In this document: piece by piece, positions 51,988 through 60,398 of the stretch
How positions within the stretch are numbered: position 1 is the first letter of the stretch
Layout: every line of letters begins with the position of its first letter
Source: Pseudanabaena sp. BC1403
GTDB taxonomy: Bacteria > Cyanobacteriota > Cyanobacteriia > Pseudanabaenales > Pseudanabaenaceae
Assembly: GCF_002914585.1 (NCBI RefSeq)
Contig: NZ_PDDM01000001.1
Location: 466,593-530,592, forward strand
Length of the DNA: 64,000 nt
Direction of reading: 5' to 3'
Notes under the pieces: model-generated
Database searches by the model: none
What the model was told of the DNA's origin: nothing
What the model saw: the letters and a program-made list of their open reading frames with translations, nothing else
Program-made: the position numbers and the translations under genes

Positions 51988-53300
51988 GCAAAACTGCGAT
52001 CGCTATTTCTACGCTCATCGCCATCACTACCGCGACATCAGTAATTGCCGCCAATCAAAGCCATGTCGATCAACTGATCAAAACTAAAGAATGTTCAGAG
52101 TGTGACCTGCCCGATGCAAGACTAGCGGGAGCCGACTTGATCAATGCTAATATTCGGGATGCCGATCTTCGCAAAGCCGATATGCGCGGGGCTAAGCTAG
52201 ATGGCGCAAAGTTTATGCGATCGAATATGTTGGGGGCAGATCTGCGCTTTGCCTTGTTGTCTGGCGCTGATTTTTTGAAAGCAAATTTGCTGGAAGCGAA
52301 ACTCGAAGGGGCAAATCTATTTCGAGCTAATTTCAAATACGCTATCCTTGAACGGGCAATTCTCAATCAAGCTTCCTTAAAAAATGCTGATTTACAGTTC
52401 GCGAAACTAATCGGCTCAAAAATCGATGGTGCTAATCTCGAAAGCGCCAATTTATCCTTAGCCGATCTCGAAAAAGCCGATCTCTCCAATTCACGACTTA
52501 AACGCGCCAATCTTCGTAGAGCTAATTTTAGCGAGGCGAATCTGACAAGGGCAAATCTAGAAGGAGCAAGTTTAGAGGGAACTACCTTTGCGGGAGCGAA
52601 TTTATTTCATACCGATCTGCGATCGAGCAAAATTGATAGCGACACATTCTTTGATCCTAAGTGGTTTCTAGTCTGGAAAATCGTCAATCAGCGCGTGGAA
52701 GGACAAACTCTGGTGGCGGCGGATTTGTCAGGTGGGAATTTTGAGAAAGCCAATCTTGCTGGCGTGAATTTAGAGGATGCGAACTTCACGGAGGCTTATC
52801 TATTCATCACGAATTTACGGCGGAGCAATCTTGTCCGTGTCAAGTTTAATGCTGCTAATTTACGCTATGCAGACTTAACAAAAGCAAATCTCACGGAAGC
52901 AGATTTTACAGGAGCACAATTGTCAGACGCAAATCTCGAAGGAGCGAATCTTCGCCTTGCTAATCTACGAGAAAGCATCATCAATGAAGAAACTATTCTC
53001 GATCGCAAGTGGCGTACAGTCTGGGAAATCGTCAATCGTGGCGGGGAAGAGCGGAATTTTACTAAATTCGATTTATCAGGTGCAAATCTACGCTTAGCAC
53101 GCTTACGCGGTGCGAGACTAGTTGACGCAGATCTGAGTCAGTCTGACCTACGTGGTGCAGATTTTGTTGGTGCAAATTTACAACGCGCTAATCTATCAGG
53201 CGCAAATCTTACGGGTGCAAATCTACGGGGTGCAGTTTTACAAGGTGCAAATTTTTGCGGTGCAACCTTGACCGATGGAACCATTGGCAAATGCAAATAA
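51978..53300 (+). CDS. Secreted long pentapeptide-repeat protein
   Basis: The ATG at 51978 overlaps the end of the AAA+ gene by 10 bp. The 440-residue protein has a signal peptide to about residue 24 (TAIAISTLIAITTATSVIA), the cap IKTKECSECDLPDARL and three pentapeptide blocks separated by two copies of a short spacer (FFDPKWFLVWKIVNQ at about 220 and ILDRKWRTVWEIVNR at about 340), so it is built from three related modules. The translational overlap ties it to the eCIS-like operon; it may be a periplasmic or lumenal partner. Confidence 0.87.
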   Translation: MGIGKTAIAISTLIAITTATSVIAANQSHVDQLIKTKECSECDLPDARLAGADLINANIRDADLRKADMRGAKLDGAKFMRSNMLGADLRFALLSGADFLKANLLEAKLEGANLFRANFKYAILERAILNQASLKNADLQFAKLIGSKIDGANLESANLSLADLEKADLSNSRLKRANLRRANFSEANLTRANLEGASLEGTTFAGANLFHTDLRSSKIDSDTFFDPKWFLVWKIVNQRVEGQTLVAADLSGGNFEKANLAGVNLEDANFTEAYLFITNLRRSNLVRVKFNAANLRYADLTKANLTEADFTGAQLSDANLEGANLRLANLRESIINEETILDRKWRTVWEIVNRGGEERNFTKFDLSGANLRLARLRGARLVDADLSQSDLRGADFVGANLQRANLSGANLTGANLRGAVLQGANFCGATLTDGTIGKCK

Positions 53301-53303
53301 ACC

Positions 53304-53346
53304 CAATTAGAGAATGTCGGCGCTTCGCGCCGACATTCTCTAATTG
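53304..53346. terminator. 20-bp-arm hairpin at convergent gene ends
   Basis: CAATTAGAGAATGTCGGCGC and complement, loop TTC. The right arm overlaps the stop of the methyltransferase gene and the left arm starts four bases after the pentapeptide stop. Confidence 0.88.
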
Positions 53347-53957
53347 AGAACTTTTTGGGCAACGAGGACTAACCATGATTGATTTTCGATCGCAACTCCA
53401 GTTGGTCGGTAATAATGTCTCAGAATCTGAAATTGGGCTTCTAAAAGTTTTGGAGCTAGGGTTTCATATTCCCAGCCACTCACATAGCGATAACCAGTAG
53501 GTCTTTCGGAAAAACCTTCCTGATTTCCGCGCACCATCGACATCACTAAGGCTCCGCGATCGCACAAAGCCTCATGTAAATTCTTTAGCACCCGCAGCAT
53601 ATCTGCTCTGGGTACATGGATTAATGAAGCGTTGGCAAAGATCCCATCAAAGCTATTACTGGGTAGATCGAGGCTTAAAAAACTCTGCTCCCATACAGGA
53701 CAACCAGCCGCCTGTTTTGCCATTTCCACAAATGAGGGAGTGGCATCTAGTCCCGTTACTTCGTGCCCCATAGCCTGAAATGCAACTAGATCTCGTCCAG
53801 GACCACAACCCAGATCCAAAATCTTACCTGGGACTCTGGGCATTGCTGCGATGAGAGCTTCACGATTTTGCGATACATCATGATCCCATGTGCCAACGCG
53901 ATATGACTCGGCGGTAAGTTGATATTCTGCGATCGTGATTTGTTCGTGTTTTTCCAT
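53340..53957 (-). CDS. Class I SAM-dependent methyltransferase
   Basis: The 205-residue protein (start MEKHEQITIAEYQL, preferred over a frame extended by 26 residues) has the SAM motif I KILDLGCGPGRDLVAFQ, the acidic strand EVTGLDATPSF, and FDGIFANASLIHV with LVMSMVRGNQEG. The substrate is unknown. The stop lies within the palindrome. Similar proteins in cyanobacteria methylate small molecules or tellurite-like substrates; no specific assignment is possible. Confidence 0.85.
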   Translation of the reverse strand: MEKHEQITIAEYQLTAESYRVGTWDHDVSQNREALIAAMPRVPGKILDLGCGPGRDLVAFQAMGHEVTGLDATPSFVEMAKQAAGCPVWEQSFLSLDLPSNSFDGIFANASLIHVPRADMLRVLKNLHEALCDRGALVMSMVRGNQEGFSERPTGYRYVSGWEYETLAPKLLEAQFQILRHYYRPTGVAIENQSWLVLVAQKVLN

Positions 53958-54075
53958 GCTAAAAATAAAAGTTTTATAGTGAAGGTGGCGAACAGATTTT
54001 AGCGGAGGAATCAATAAATGCTTAATGTTCAGCATTTCAAATTTGATATCTCGATTCTATTGTTAGCGATCTGTC

Positions 54076-54136
54076 CTAAAACCACAAAAGGATGAGGCGG
54101 CGCTTTGCGCCGCCTCATCCTTTTGTGGTTTTAGGC
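54076..54136. terminator. Perfect 29-bp-arm hairpin
   Basis: CCTAAAACCACAAAAGGATG and complement, loop TTT, with a GGCGGCGC core. The right arm contains the stop of the glucosaminidase-like gene. Confidence 0.9.
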
Positions 54137-54781
54137 AAAAAAACCAGCCAACTCGTAGAGCCGACGGAGAATTGCCATAATTTTTTTGTCATAGTTGCTA
54201 TCTTCAGCCCATCGCCCTGCAAGCTGCCCTACCAATGGCGCAGTCCCCCGCTTCACTAAACTAAACCTTGGGTCAACTAATGGCTGTACTAAAGGCTTGG
54301 TAGTGGCGTATGCCTTGAGATGTTGGATCTGTGCTCTTATGCCAATGCGCCGATCGCTAAAGCTATCGCCCCTCACCCCATTGCCGATCGCACCAATACC
54401 ACCAAAATTATTTTGTTCAGGTTGAACATCCCCATCAAATTGTAAAAACCCTGTTTCTAAGCACATCTGACAAAAAGCGATGTCATAGTTAACGCCCTCA
54501 ATCACCGCTTCTTCACGATAGATAGCTGGCAAGTCGCCATAGAGATTTAAAGGTGCTTTATTTAGTCGTAAGAGTCGTAAGAGTTGGACTTCAGAGGTAG
54601 CACCATCACCCATGATTCGATCAAGCCTTCCAGAGAGGGCGTGAGCACATAATTTTTCGCGATTAGATGTTTTGGCAAAATCAGCAAAATCTTGAGCTTG
54701 AACAGCATTATTACCGAGACGATCCAATGTGAACAACGCGATCGCCCCAGCTCCAAATTGAAGAAACTGCTTCCTTCTCAT
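54131..54781 (-). CDS. Secreted glucosaminidase-like protein
   Basis: The 216-residue protein has a signal peptide (MRRKQFLQFGAGAIALF then AVQAQ). The domain has FCQMCLETGFLQFDGDVQPEQNNFGGIG, which resembles the catalytic-Glu and NNFGGIG motifs of the glucosaminidase (lysozyme-like) family. DRRIGIRAQIQHLKAYA and RWAEDSNYDKKI follow, also typical. It probably cleaves peptidoglycan in the periplasm. It is the last gene of a minus-strand set of small secreted or unknown genes, 54131 to 55832. Confidence 0.85.
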   Translation of the reverse strand: MRRKQFLQFGAGAIALFTLDRLGNNAVQAQDFADFAKTSNREKLCAHALSGRLDRIMGDGATSEVQLLRLLRLNKAPLNLYGDLPAIYREEAVIEGVNYDIAFCQMCLETGFLQFDGDVQPEQNNFGGIGAIGNGVRGDSFSDRRIGIRAQIQHLKAYATTKPLVQPLVDPRFSLVKRGTAPLVGQLAGRWAEDSNYDKKIMAILRRLYELAGFFA

Positions 54782-54801
54782 AACTGTTTTGCTCTGTCTG
54801 A

Positions 54802-54984
54802 CTAATAGTTGACCCTGTTGTAATAAACGTTAAGTAAATTTTGCTGTTTTTGACAAGGGGGATTTGACGGATATTGGGTGCGAGGGTCACTACAGCTGCG
54901 GGGGTCTTGAGAGTATGCAGATGCACTACCAGCAAATGGAGTTAGCAAAGCGGCAGCAGAAAGAACAGATAGTAAAAACTTCAT
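54802..54984 (-). CDS. Small secreted peptide
   Basis: Starting at ATG 54984 the 60-residue product is MKFLLSVLSAAALLTPFAGS followed by ASAYSQDP, a clean signal peptide. The mature part is about 37 residues with two Cys (RSCSDPRT, PPCQKQQN), which could form one disulfide. The longer frame to 55080 overlaps the next gene. I do not recognise a family. It lies 20 bp before the glucosaminidase-like gene. Confidence 0.65.
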   Translation of the reverse strand: MKFLLSVLSAAALLTPFAGSASAYSQDPRSCSDPRTQYPSNPPCQKQQNLLNVYYNRVNY

Positions 54985-55042
54985 AACTTTAACCTTTGTT
55001 GTAAGTGATTTAATTTGGATAGCGCCTAAATATTTGAGGAGA

Positions 55043-55426
55043 TCAACAAGCCTGTTGCTTGAGGAAATTTGGCATGTCATGCTGCGCTGGATGAATGACT
55101 TGTGAATTGCTTGTGTAGCGAAGACTTTCGGAAACAGCAGAAATCAAATCTGGATCTTGAGTTGAGGCTTTGGCTAAGTCAAGAAACAGGCTTTCAATCA
55201 TTTGCATTGATTCAATGACGCGATGTTTGATCTTGATCCGATCAGTTGCTGACCAGAAAGATCGAGATTCCTCTAGCGAGCAGTCTGTAATCAGTAGCTC
55301 AATCTCATCTAGTAAATAGCTCAAAGCGCTATCGCTATCTTGCTGCGGCTCGGAATCAATTTGTACCAACCGAGGCTGAAACTGATGCACATAGATTGGC
55401 GGCGTGGGGAAAGCATCACTTTGCAT
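55043..55426 (-). CDS. Small hypothetical protein, tandem paralogue A
   Basis: The 127-residue protein has a disordered N-terminus (MQSDAFPTPPIYVHQFQ) and a helical domain SYLLDEIELLITDCSLEESR followed by SFWSATDRIKIK. This region matches the neighbouring protein at 55437, so the two are diverged tandem duplicates. There is no signal or membrane segment. The function is unknown. It is separated from the upstream paralogue by 10 bp and is in the same orientation. Confidence 0.65.
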   Translation of the reverse strand: MQSDAFPTPPIYVHQFQPRLVQIDSEPQQDSDSALSYLLDEIELLITDCSLEESRSFWSATDRIKIKHRVIESMQMIESLFLDLAKASTQDPDLISAVSESLRYTSNSQVIHPAQHDMPNFLKQQAC

Positions 55427-55436
55427 ATATCCTCCC

Positions 55437-55832
55437 TTATCGCTGTGTTACTAAGTGAGGATAGGCACAATGCTGATAGCGATCGCTTGCGCTTTTAGAT
55501 AATTGCGTAGATAGGTGCAAATGGGGATAAGGCAAGTCTGCTAACACCTCTAAAATGCGGCAAAAGTCTCGCTGTTTACGTCTTCCATTGAGAAATTGCG
55601 GCACTTCTGAAGAATTAACGTCTTTTTGTAAGTATTGGCGCAGATTGGCGATCGCATTCCAAAAGCTACACATCTCCTCATGGGTGCAAGCCAATAAAAA
55701 TGACTCGATCTCGGATAGTAAATGCGAAAAGCGATCGGCAATACTAGGTCGAACGCCAAACATCACAGTTTGGCGTGGATGACTTGATATTAAATTTAGA
55801 TGACGTTGGGGCAAATGATGGGGGGCGCTCAT
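55437..55832 (-). CDS. Small hypothetical protein, tandem paralogue B
   Basis: The 131-residue protein starts MSAPHHLPQRHLNL. Its domain SHLLSEIESFLLACTHEEMC followed by SFWNAIANLRQYL matches paralogue A in the pattern LL-EIE-C-EE-SFW-A. The C-terminus is His/Tyr-rich. The function is unknown. It is the first gene of the minus-strand set; the 890-bp AT-rich region upstream separates it from the NB-ARC gene. Confidence 0.65.
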   Translation of the reverse strand: MSAPHHLPQRHLNLISSHPRQTVMFGVRPSIADRFSHLLSEIESFLLACTHEEMCSFWNAIANLRQYLQKDVNSSEVPQFLNGRRKQRDFCRILEVLADLPYPHLHLSTQLSKSASDRYQHCAYPHLVTQR

Positions 55833-56721
55833 GTTTCAATGCCTCTACTTGTGAGGTTATATGAGGAAAAGTCGTTTTTTGTCGGAAAACAAGAATTTCC
55901 TATTGCTATATGCACTTACCAGTGATACAAGAGTTAAATATTTCTTTATGTGAGGGTAAGTGAGTTTAACGAGTCTCGCAAAGGACTTGAAGCTGAATAA
56001 ATCAACTACATAACCTTTGTTGGCAAACAGCATATGATCCAAATCTCAATTTGCACACCAGAAAAAATAGTATTTTTTGTCAGTAAATACATGAATAAAA
56101 TCAAAAATACTGATTAAGAGCATGATTAAACTTTTGCATTTATAAAAAGTAGAAATAGTTCACTATTTATTGACTAATTTATAAATTGCAATTGCATTAA
56201 TTCAAAAATACTTCTCATTTAGAAAACTTTTATTCAAGTCGCTAGTATTTTGCAGGAAGTCAAAACAAGATAATTAAATATTTTGTTTGCAAAAACAATA
56301 ATTTATGATTAGATTAGCTGCACTTGTTGCCTGTCTGACATCTGTAAAGCCTTATTTATGTAGATATATCAGAAAAGACAAGAAAAAATTGGTACAGCTC
56401 TAGACCAATGTCAGACTAAATCAGGATCTGGTAAAAAGTTAGATAAATCTATTGTAAACACAAAAAAATATGTTATTTATCTAGCGTGAAAAAACAAGAA
56501 TATGTTTATCAATTCATATGAAATTGCTGTAATTAGTCATCACATATAGATAATTAATTTAATTACTAGATAACGTTAGGCATTAAGACAATTTCAAACA
56601 AGTGATCATTATTTAGATTATTTGTTTGAGTTCTGAAATTTAAACTCTAAAGTTCAGCCCTGCTTTCGCCATTACTAATCCGATACCGAGACATTCACTG
56701 AGACATTAATTGAGAGGAGTT
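55833..56721. other. AT-rich gene-free region
   Basis: About 890 bp with no credible gene: only short frames such as a 61-codon minus frame at 55857-56042 and a 32-codon plus frame at 56304. It lacks the palindromes and HIP1 sites that mark nearly all other gaps here, and is much richer in A and T. It probably holds the promoters of the divergent NB-ARC gene and small-protein set. A small RNA or a decayed insertion is possible. Confidence 0.5.
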
Positions 56722-58860
56722 ATGAGCATGATGACGATGACTATTGAAGACGCGATCGCAATTGTTGATATGGCTTTACAAAACAAGCGCCTAAGCAACA
56801 TTCAGGAGCAAGTATTTCGCCAAACATGGGATGGCAGGACTTACTCTGAGATTGCTGAGGCTTGCGGATATGATTCTTCATATATTCGTGATGTTGGTTA
56901 TCGTCTATGGAAAATCTTGTCAGATGCTTTTGATGAGCGGGTAACGAAGCACAATCTGCAAGTAGTAGTGCGGACTCAATCTAAAAATTTTCAGTCTCAA
57001 TCTACTCAACAGCAACCGATCGCTCACAATCCTCACAATCCTTTGAGTCTCGTCAATCCTCACAATGCTGAACCGATCGCGGCTGAACCGATCGCGATTG
57101 ATGTAAATGCTAAGCGCTGTGATTGGGGCAATGCGATCGATACATCAATTTTTTATGGTCGTACCGAAGAACTTGCCACGGTCAAAGATTGGGTAATTAG
57201 CGATCGCTGCCGCCTTTTGGGAGTATTTGGGATGGGAGGTATTGGTAAAACAGCCTTTGCAACCAAGCTTGCTGAACAAGTACAGTCAGAATTTACGCTG
57301 ATCGCTTGGAAATCCCTTCGCAATGCGCCAACCGTAGAAATGATGCTTGCGGAATTGGTCAGCTTTTTAACAAATCAAGCGATCGCAACTTTGCCTCATG
57401 ATTTAAACAGTCTCTTGGGGATGTTCATTCCTGCTCTAAAGCAATCGCGTTGTTTGATTGTGTTAGATAATGTGGAATCAATTCTCCGTAGTGGCGAAAT
57501 CGCGGGGCAGTATAATGAAGGTTATGAAGGCTATGGTGAGTTATTCCGTCAAATTGGGGAAGTGCGCCATCAAAGCTGTTTAATTCTAACCAGCCGCGAA
57601 AAACCCCATGATGTGTTACCACCCGACAGCAGCGATCGCATGGTACGTTCTTTACAATTGTCTGGCTTAAAAGAAGAAGCGCGGCAAATGTTTCAACCTG
57701 AATTGGCGATCGCTTCGGCAACTCGGAAATTGATCGACTTCTATTGTGGCAATCCACTCGCGCTAACAGTTGTGTCGCGTTCGATCAACAGCATGTTCGA
57801 TGGGGACATTCAAGAATTTCTCGATCAGGATGCCAATGTGTTCGGCGATATCCGTTATCTCCTTGATCAGCAATATGGTCGTCTTTCTGAACGTGAGCAA
57901 CAGGTGATGTATTGGCTAGCGATCGAACGTGAAGCAATTACCACTGACAATCTGCGTCAAGATATCGTGCCAATGATTTCCAAGTCGCAAATTCTGGAAT
58001 CGGTGATTTCTCTACGCTGGCGATCGCTGATTGAGAAGAATGCCAACAGCTTCACGCAACAGCCCGTAGTTATGGAATATATGACCGATCGATTGGTCGA
58101 TATGGCTTACAATGCGGCGATTGAGCGTAGTCCCGAATTCTTGATGAGTTATGCTCTTGTCCAACACCGCGCCGAAGACTACATTCGCGAAACCCAGATT
58201 CGTCATATTTTACAACCACTTACCAATCGCCTCTTGGCGTACTATGGTACTGTCGATTCTTTGCAGCGCGAATTGCATAGCTTGCTTGAGACTTTACGCG
58301 ATCGGCAAACAGCGATCGGCTATGCCCAAGGCAATATCATGAATCTCCTACGCGCATCTCAGACTGACCTAACCAAAAGCTTTTGCCGATTCCCAGAACG
58401 GGTAACTGAGCATTCTGATCTCCAAATTTTAGAGAGACTGCTTGAGAGCGATCGCGCTGGTGGGCTTGCCACATGGGATCATCGCATTCCTTGGGCAAAT
58501 AATCCTCTTGCTCAACAAACTTCTGAATCAAAAACCCAAATCCGCAGTAAAAATCTTTACTATCAATGGACAGAAGGCTCCCTCGAACAGTTGCAACAGG
58601 AACTGAAGCAACAACCTAAATTCCGTAAGAAGTATCATGCTTGGCTGAACGAGACTGAATTTGCAGCGATCGATGCTGATTTTGAAGCTGTAAAAATCAC
58701 AGATACTCTCAATCAACCCGTTGATGCAAGATTAGTCTTTATCAATGAGGTGAAGATTGTCGAGCCACCCGCAAATTTGCCAACACCAAGCGATCGTCGC
58801 GCCCAAGCTAGAAAGAGAAAGCAAGAGATGCGAGCCAATCGTTCTAAAAAGCTTGGTTAA
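56722..58860 (+). CDS. NB-ARC ATPase with vMAP-N-like domain and unusual C-terminus
   Basis: The start at ATG 56722 follows GAGAGGAG; a TTG at 56710 adds four residues. The 712-residue protein has a vMAP-type N-terminal HTH region (TIEDAIAIVDMALQNKRLSN; TYSEIAEACGYDSSYIRDVG), a Gln/Pro linker, then NB-ARC from about 125: P-loop GMGGIGKTAFA near 169, CLIVLDNVES, LILTSREKP and GNPLALTVVS. A winged helix and helical region (YIRETQIRHILQPL) follow. The usual WD40 or pentapeptide sensor is absent; about 160 other residues with a basic end (RKRKQEMRANRSKK) take its place. An NLR-like role is inferred. Confidence 0.88.
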   Translation: MSMMTMTIEDAIAIVDMALQNKRLSNIQEQVFRQTWDGRTYSEIAEACGYDSSYIRDVGYRLWKILSDAFDERVTKHNLQVVVRTQSKNFQSQSTQQQPIAHNPHNPLSLVNPHNAEPIAAEPIAIDVNAKRCDWGNAIDTSIFYGRTEELATVKDWVISDRCRLLGVFGMGGIGKTAFATKLAEQVQSEFTLIAWKSLRNAPTVEMMLAELVSFLTNQAIATLPHDLNSLLGMFIPALKQSRCLIVLDNVESILRSGEIAGQYNEGYEGYGELFRQIGEVRHQSCLILTSREKPHDVLPPDSSDRMVRSLQLSGLKEEARQMFQPELAIASATRKLIDFYCGNPLALTVVSRSINSMFDGDIQEFLDQDANVFGDIRYLLDQQYGRLSEREQQVMYWLAIEREAITTDNLRQDIVPMISKSQILESVISLRWRSLIEKNANSFTQQPVVMEYMTDRLVDMAYNAAIERSPEFLMSYALVQHRAEDYIRETQIRHILQPLTNRLLAYYGTVDSLQRELHSLLETLRDRQTAIGYAQGNIMNLLRASQTDLTKSFCRFPERVTEHSDLQILERLLESDRAGGLATWDHRIPWANNPLAQQTSESKTQIRSKNLYYQWTEGSLEQLQQELKQQPKFRKKYHAWLNETEFAAIDADFEAVKITDTLNQPVDARLVFINEVKIVEPPANLPTPSDRRAQARKRKQEMRANRSKKLG

Positions 58861-58863
58861 ATG

Positions 58864-58915
58864 TACGCAAAAGAAGTAGGGGCAATTCATGAATTGCCCC
58901 TACTTCTTTTGCGTA
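58864..58915 (+). terminator. Perfect 52-bp palindrome after the NB-ARC gene
   Basis: The arms are 26 bp without a gap (TACGCAAAAGAAGTAGGGGC start). It begins three bases after the stop. Confidence 0.88.
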
Positions 58916-58932
58916 ATTCCTAATAAAGAAAG

Positions 58933-58959
58933 AAAGCTTCCCTTTGGGAAGCTTTTTTA
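58933..58959 (+). terminator. Rho-independent terminator
   Basis: AAAGCTTCCC pairs with GGGAAGCTTT around TTT and is followed by a T run. It is a second terminator downstream of the NB-ARC gene. Confidence 0.85.
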
Positions 58960-58977
58960 TTTGTTTACAGCATCCTT

Positions 58978-59042
58978 GTAGGGGCAGGTTTAGCTACAAG
59001 TCAATGATTTACCAATAGGTTTATTCCAAAACCTGCCCCTAC
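58978..59042. repeat. Spaced inverted repeat GTAGGGGCAGGTTT
   Basis: Fourteen-base arms lie at both ends of a 65-bp segment in the convergent gap before the epimerase gene. GTAGGGGC also occurs in the palindrome at 58864. Confidence 0.65.
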
Positions 59043-59117
59043 GCATAGGTATATTTTCTCTTGGAAATTGCCTAAGGACGCGAATAATTCATGACATTAA
59101 CCGTAACTGATGTTCGG

Positions 59118-60053
59118 TTATTTAACCTCTGCAAGCAAATTTGCTAGACGCGGATATTTGGATACCAAATCGAAGGTTTCTGGAGAGACGATATCATAGG
59201 TGAAATGGCGCTGGGTAATGCAAAAGCGATCCCATGCAGCGACTTCGATGCGGAATAATTTGATTACGGCATCGATCAGGAATGGATTTAGTGCAAATTG
59301 CCAGCCAACTTTTAAGTTCAAATATTCACAGAATTGAGCGATTAAATCCTCAGCAGTTAATTTCTGCATTCCTAAGACTAGACGAGCAGGAGACTGTGGA
59401 ACTGAAGGCGAAGTAAGAAGATGCGTAACAACTTGAGCAATATCGATCGCATGGACAAAATGGAAGCTACCTTCAGCTTTTAAGAACCTCGCATAAGGGA
59501 CATATTTGAGAATATCCTTGAGTCCCTTAGAAAGATGTGAATAAGGCTTGTCAGAAGCACCACCAAATACGAGGGTGGGGAAAACAGTAATTAGGCGATC
59601 GCGAATGATCGAATTTTCTACAGCTTCAAGACAGGCATGTTTTGAGGCAATGTATGGTGTGCCAATTTGTCCTGCTTCAGGAATAATCTGATTATGGGAA
59701 TCAAGAATACTGGCTGTAGAGAAATAGATGGCGCGTTCGCACACCTGAGGGTCGAGCATCGAAAATAGCTCAATGGTTTTATCGCGGTTAACCACAAATG
59801 CCTCTTCTCCCCCCCAAGCGGCGGCTGTACTGACGACGAATTCCATCGTGCGAAGCAAGTCCTTGTGATTTCCGATATTCTGCATCGGATCTTCGATAAT
59901 ATGCACGTTAGGGCGATCGCTAATATCAATTTGTAATTTATTGCGATCGCGCACCAACAGATATAGGTCGTAATCAGTTTTGGCTAGAAGCATCTCGGTC
60001 AAATAATGACCAACACAACCACTCGCACCTGTAATAAAGACTTTTTTCGGCAT
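59118..60053 (-). CDS. NAD-dependent epimerase/dehydratase (extended SDR)
   Basis: The 311-residue protein begins MPKKVFITGASGCVGHYLTE, with the extended-SDR Gly-rich motif (TGASGCVGHYL). It has FSTASILDSHN and the active-site pair YIASKHACLEA (YxxxK). A C-terminal segment is less conserved. The substrate is unknown; in cyanobacteria such proteins act on nucleotide sugars, pigments or lipids. It is monocistronic, preceded by a hairpin. Confidence 0.88.
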   Translation of the reverse strand: MPKKVFITGASGCVGHYLTEMLLAKTDYDLYLLVRDRNKLQIDISDRPNVHIIEDPMQNIGNHKDLLRTMEFVVSTAAAWGGEEAFVVNRDKTIELFSMLDPQVCERAIYFSTASILDSHNQIIPEAGQIGTPYIASKHACLEAVENSIIRDRLITVFPTLVFGGASDKPYSHLSKGLKDILKYVPYARFLKAEGSFHFVHAIDIAQVVTHLLTSPSVPQSPARLVLGMQKLTAEDLIAQFCEYLNLKVGWQFALNPFLIDAVIKLFRIEVAAWDRFCITQRHFTYDIVSPETFDLVSKYPRLANLLAEVK

Positions 60054-60086
60054 TCTCTTAAATAGCTCTTAGATTTTAATAATTCC

Positions 60087-60132
60087 TTCCACGTAATATC
60101 AGTTACAAACAAGTAACTGATATTACGTGGAA
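60087..60132. repeat. 20-bp-arm hairpin upstream of the epimerase
   Basis: TTCCACGTAATATCAGTTAC (60087-60106) pairs exactly with 60113-60132. Confidence 0.85.
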
Positions 60133-60215
60133 AGCAGATAATGAATCTCTTACTGCTAGCGTAGCAGGGCAAGCACGGGGGGATTTCCCCTACCCCAAAT
60201 TTTTCTTCCGATCGC

Positions 60216-60355
60216 GATCGCGAGGGTGATGGTTAACTTGCTAAGCGAGCGATGTGATGTGTTTTTAGGGGGAGTATATTGCATAAGTACTAAGTATATA
60301 TAAAGACCTGTACTTGCCAAATAATTTTACGCTTTCAGATATAAACAACAAACGT
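60216..60355. repeat. Dispersed ~140-bp repeat, copy 2
   Basis: It aligns with 12824-12965 from GATCGCGAGGGTGATGGTTA through GCGATGTGATGTGTTTTT, TACTAAGTATATAT and TACTTGCC. The surrounding 345-bp gap (60054-60398) holds no gene that I can support. Confidence 0.65.
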
Positions 60356-60398
60356 GAAAACCATAGGAGTTATATCAAAACACAAAGCGTTGCATCTT

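Noticed and set aside
56304..56402. 32-codon plus frame in the AT-rich gap
   Set aside because: Too short, with no ribosome-binding site or recognisable composition.
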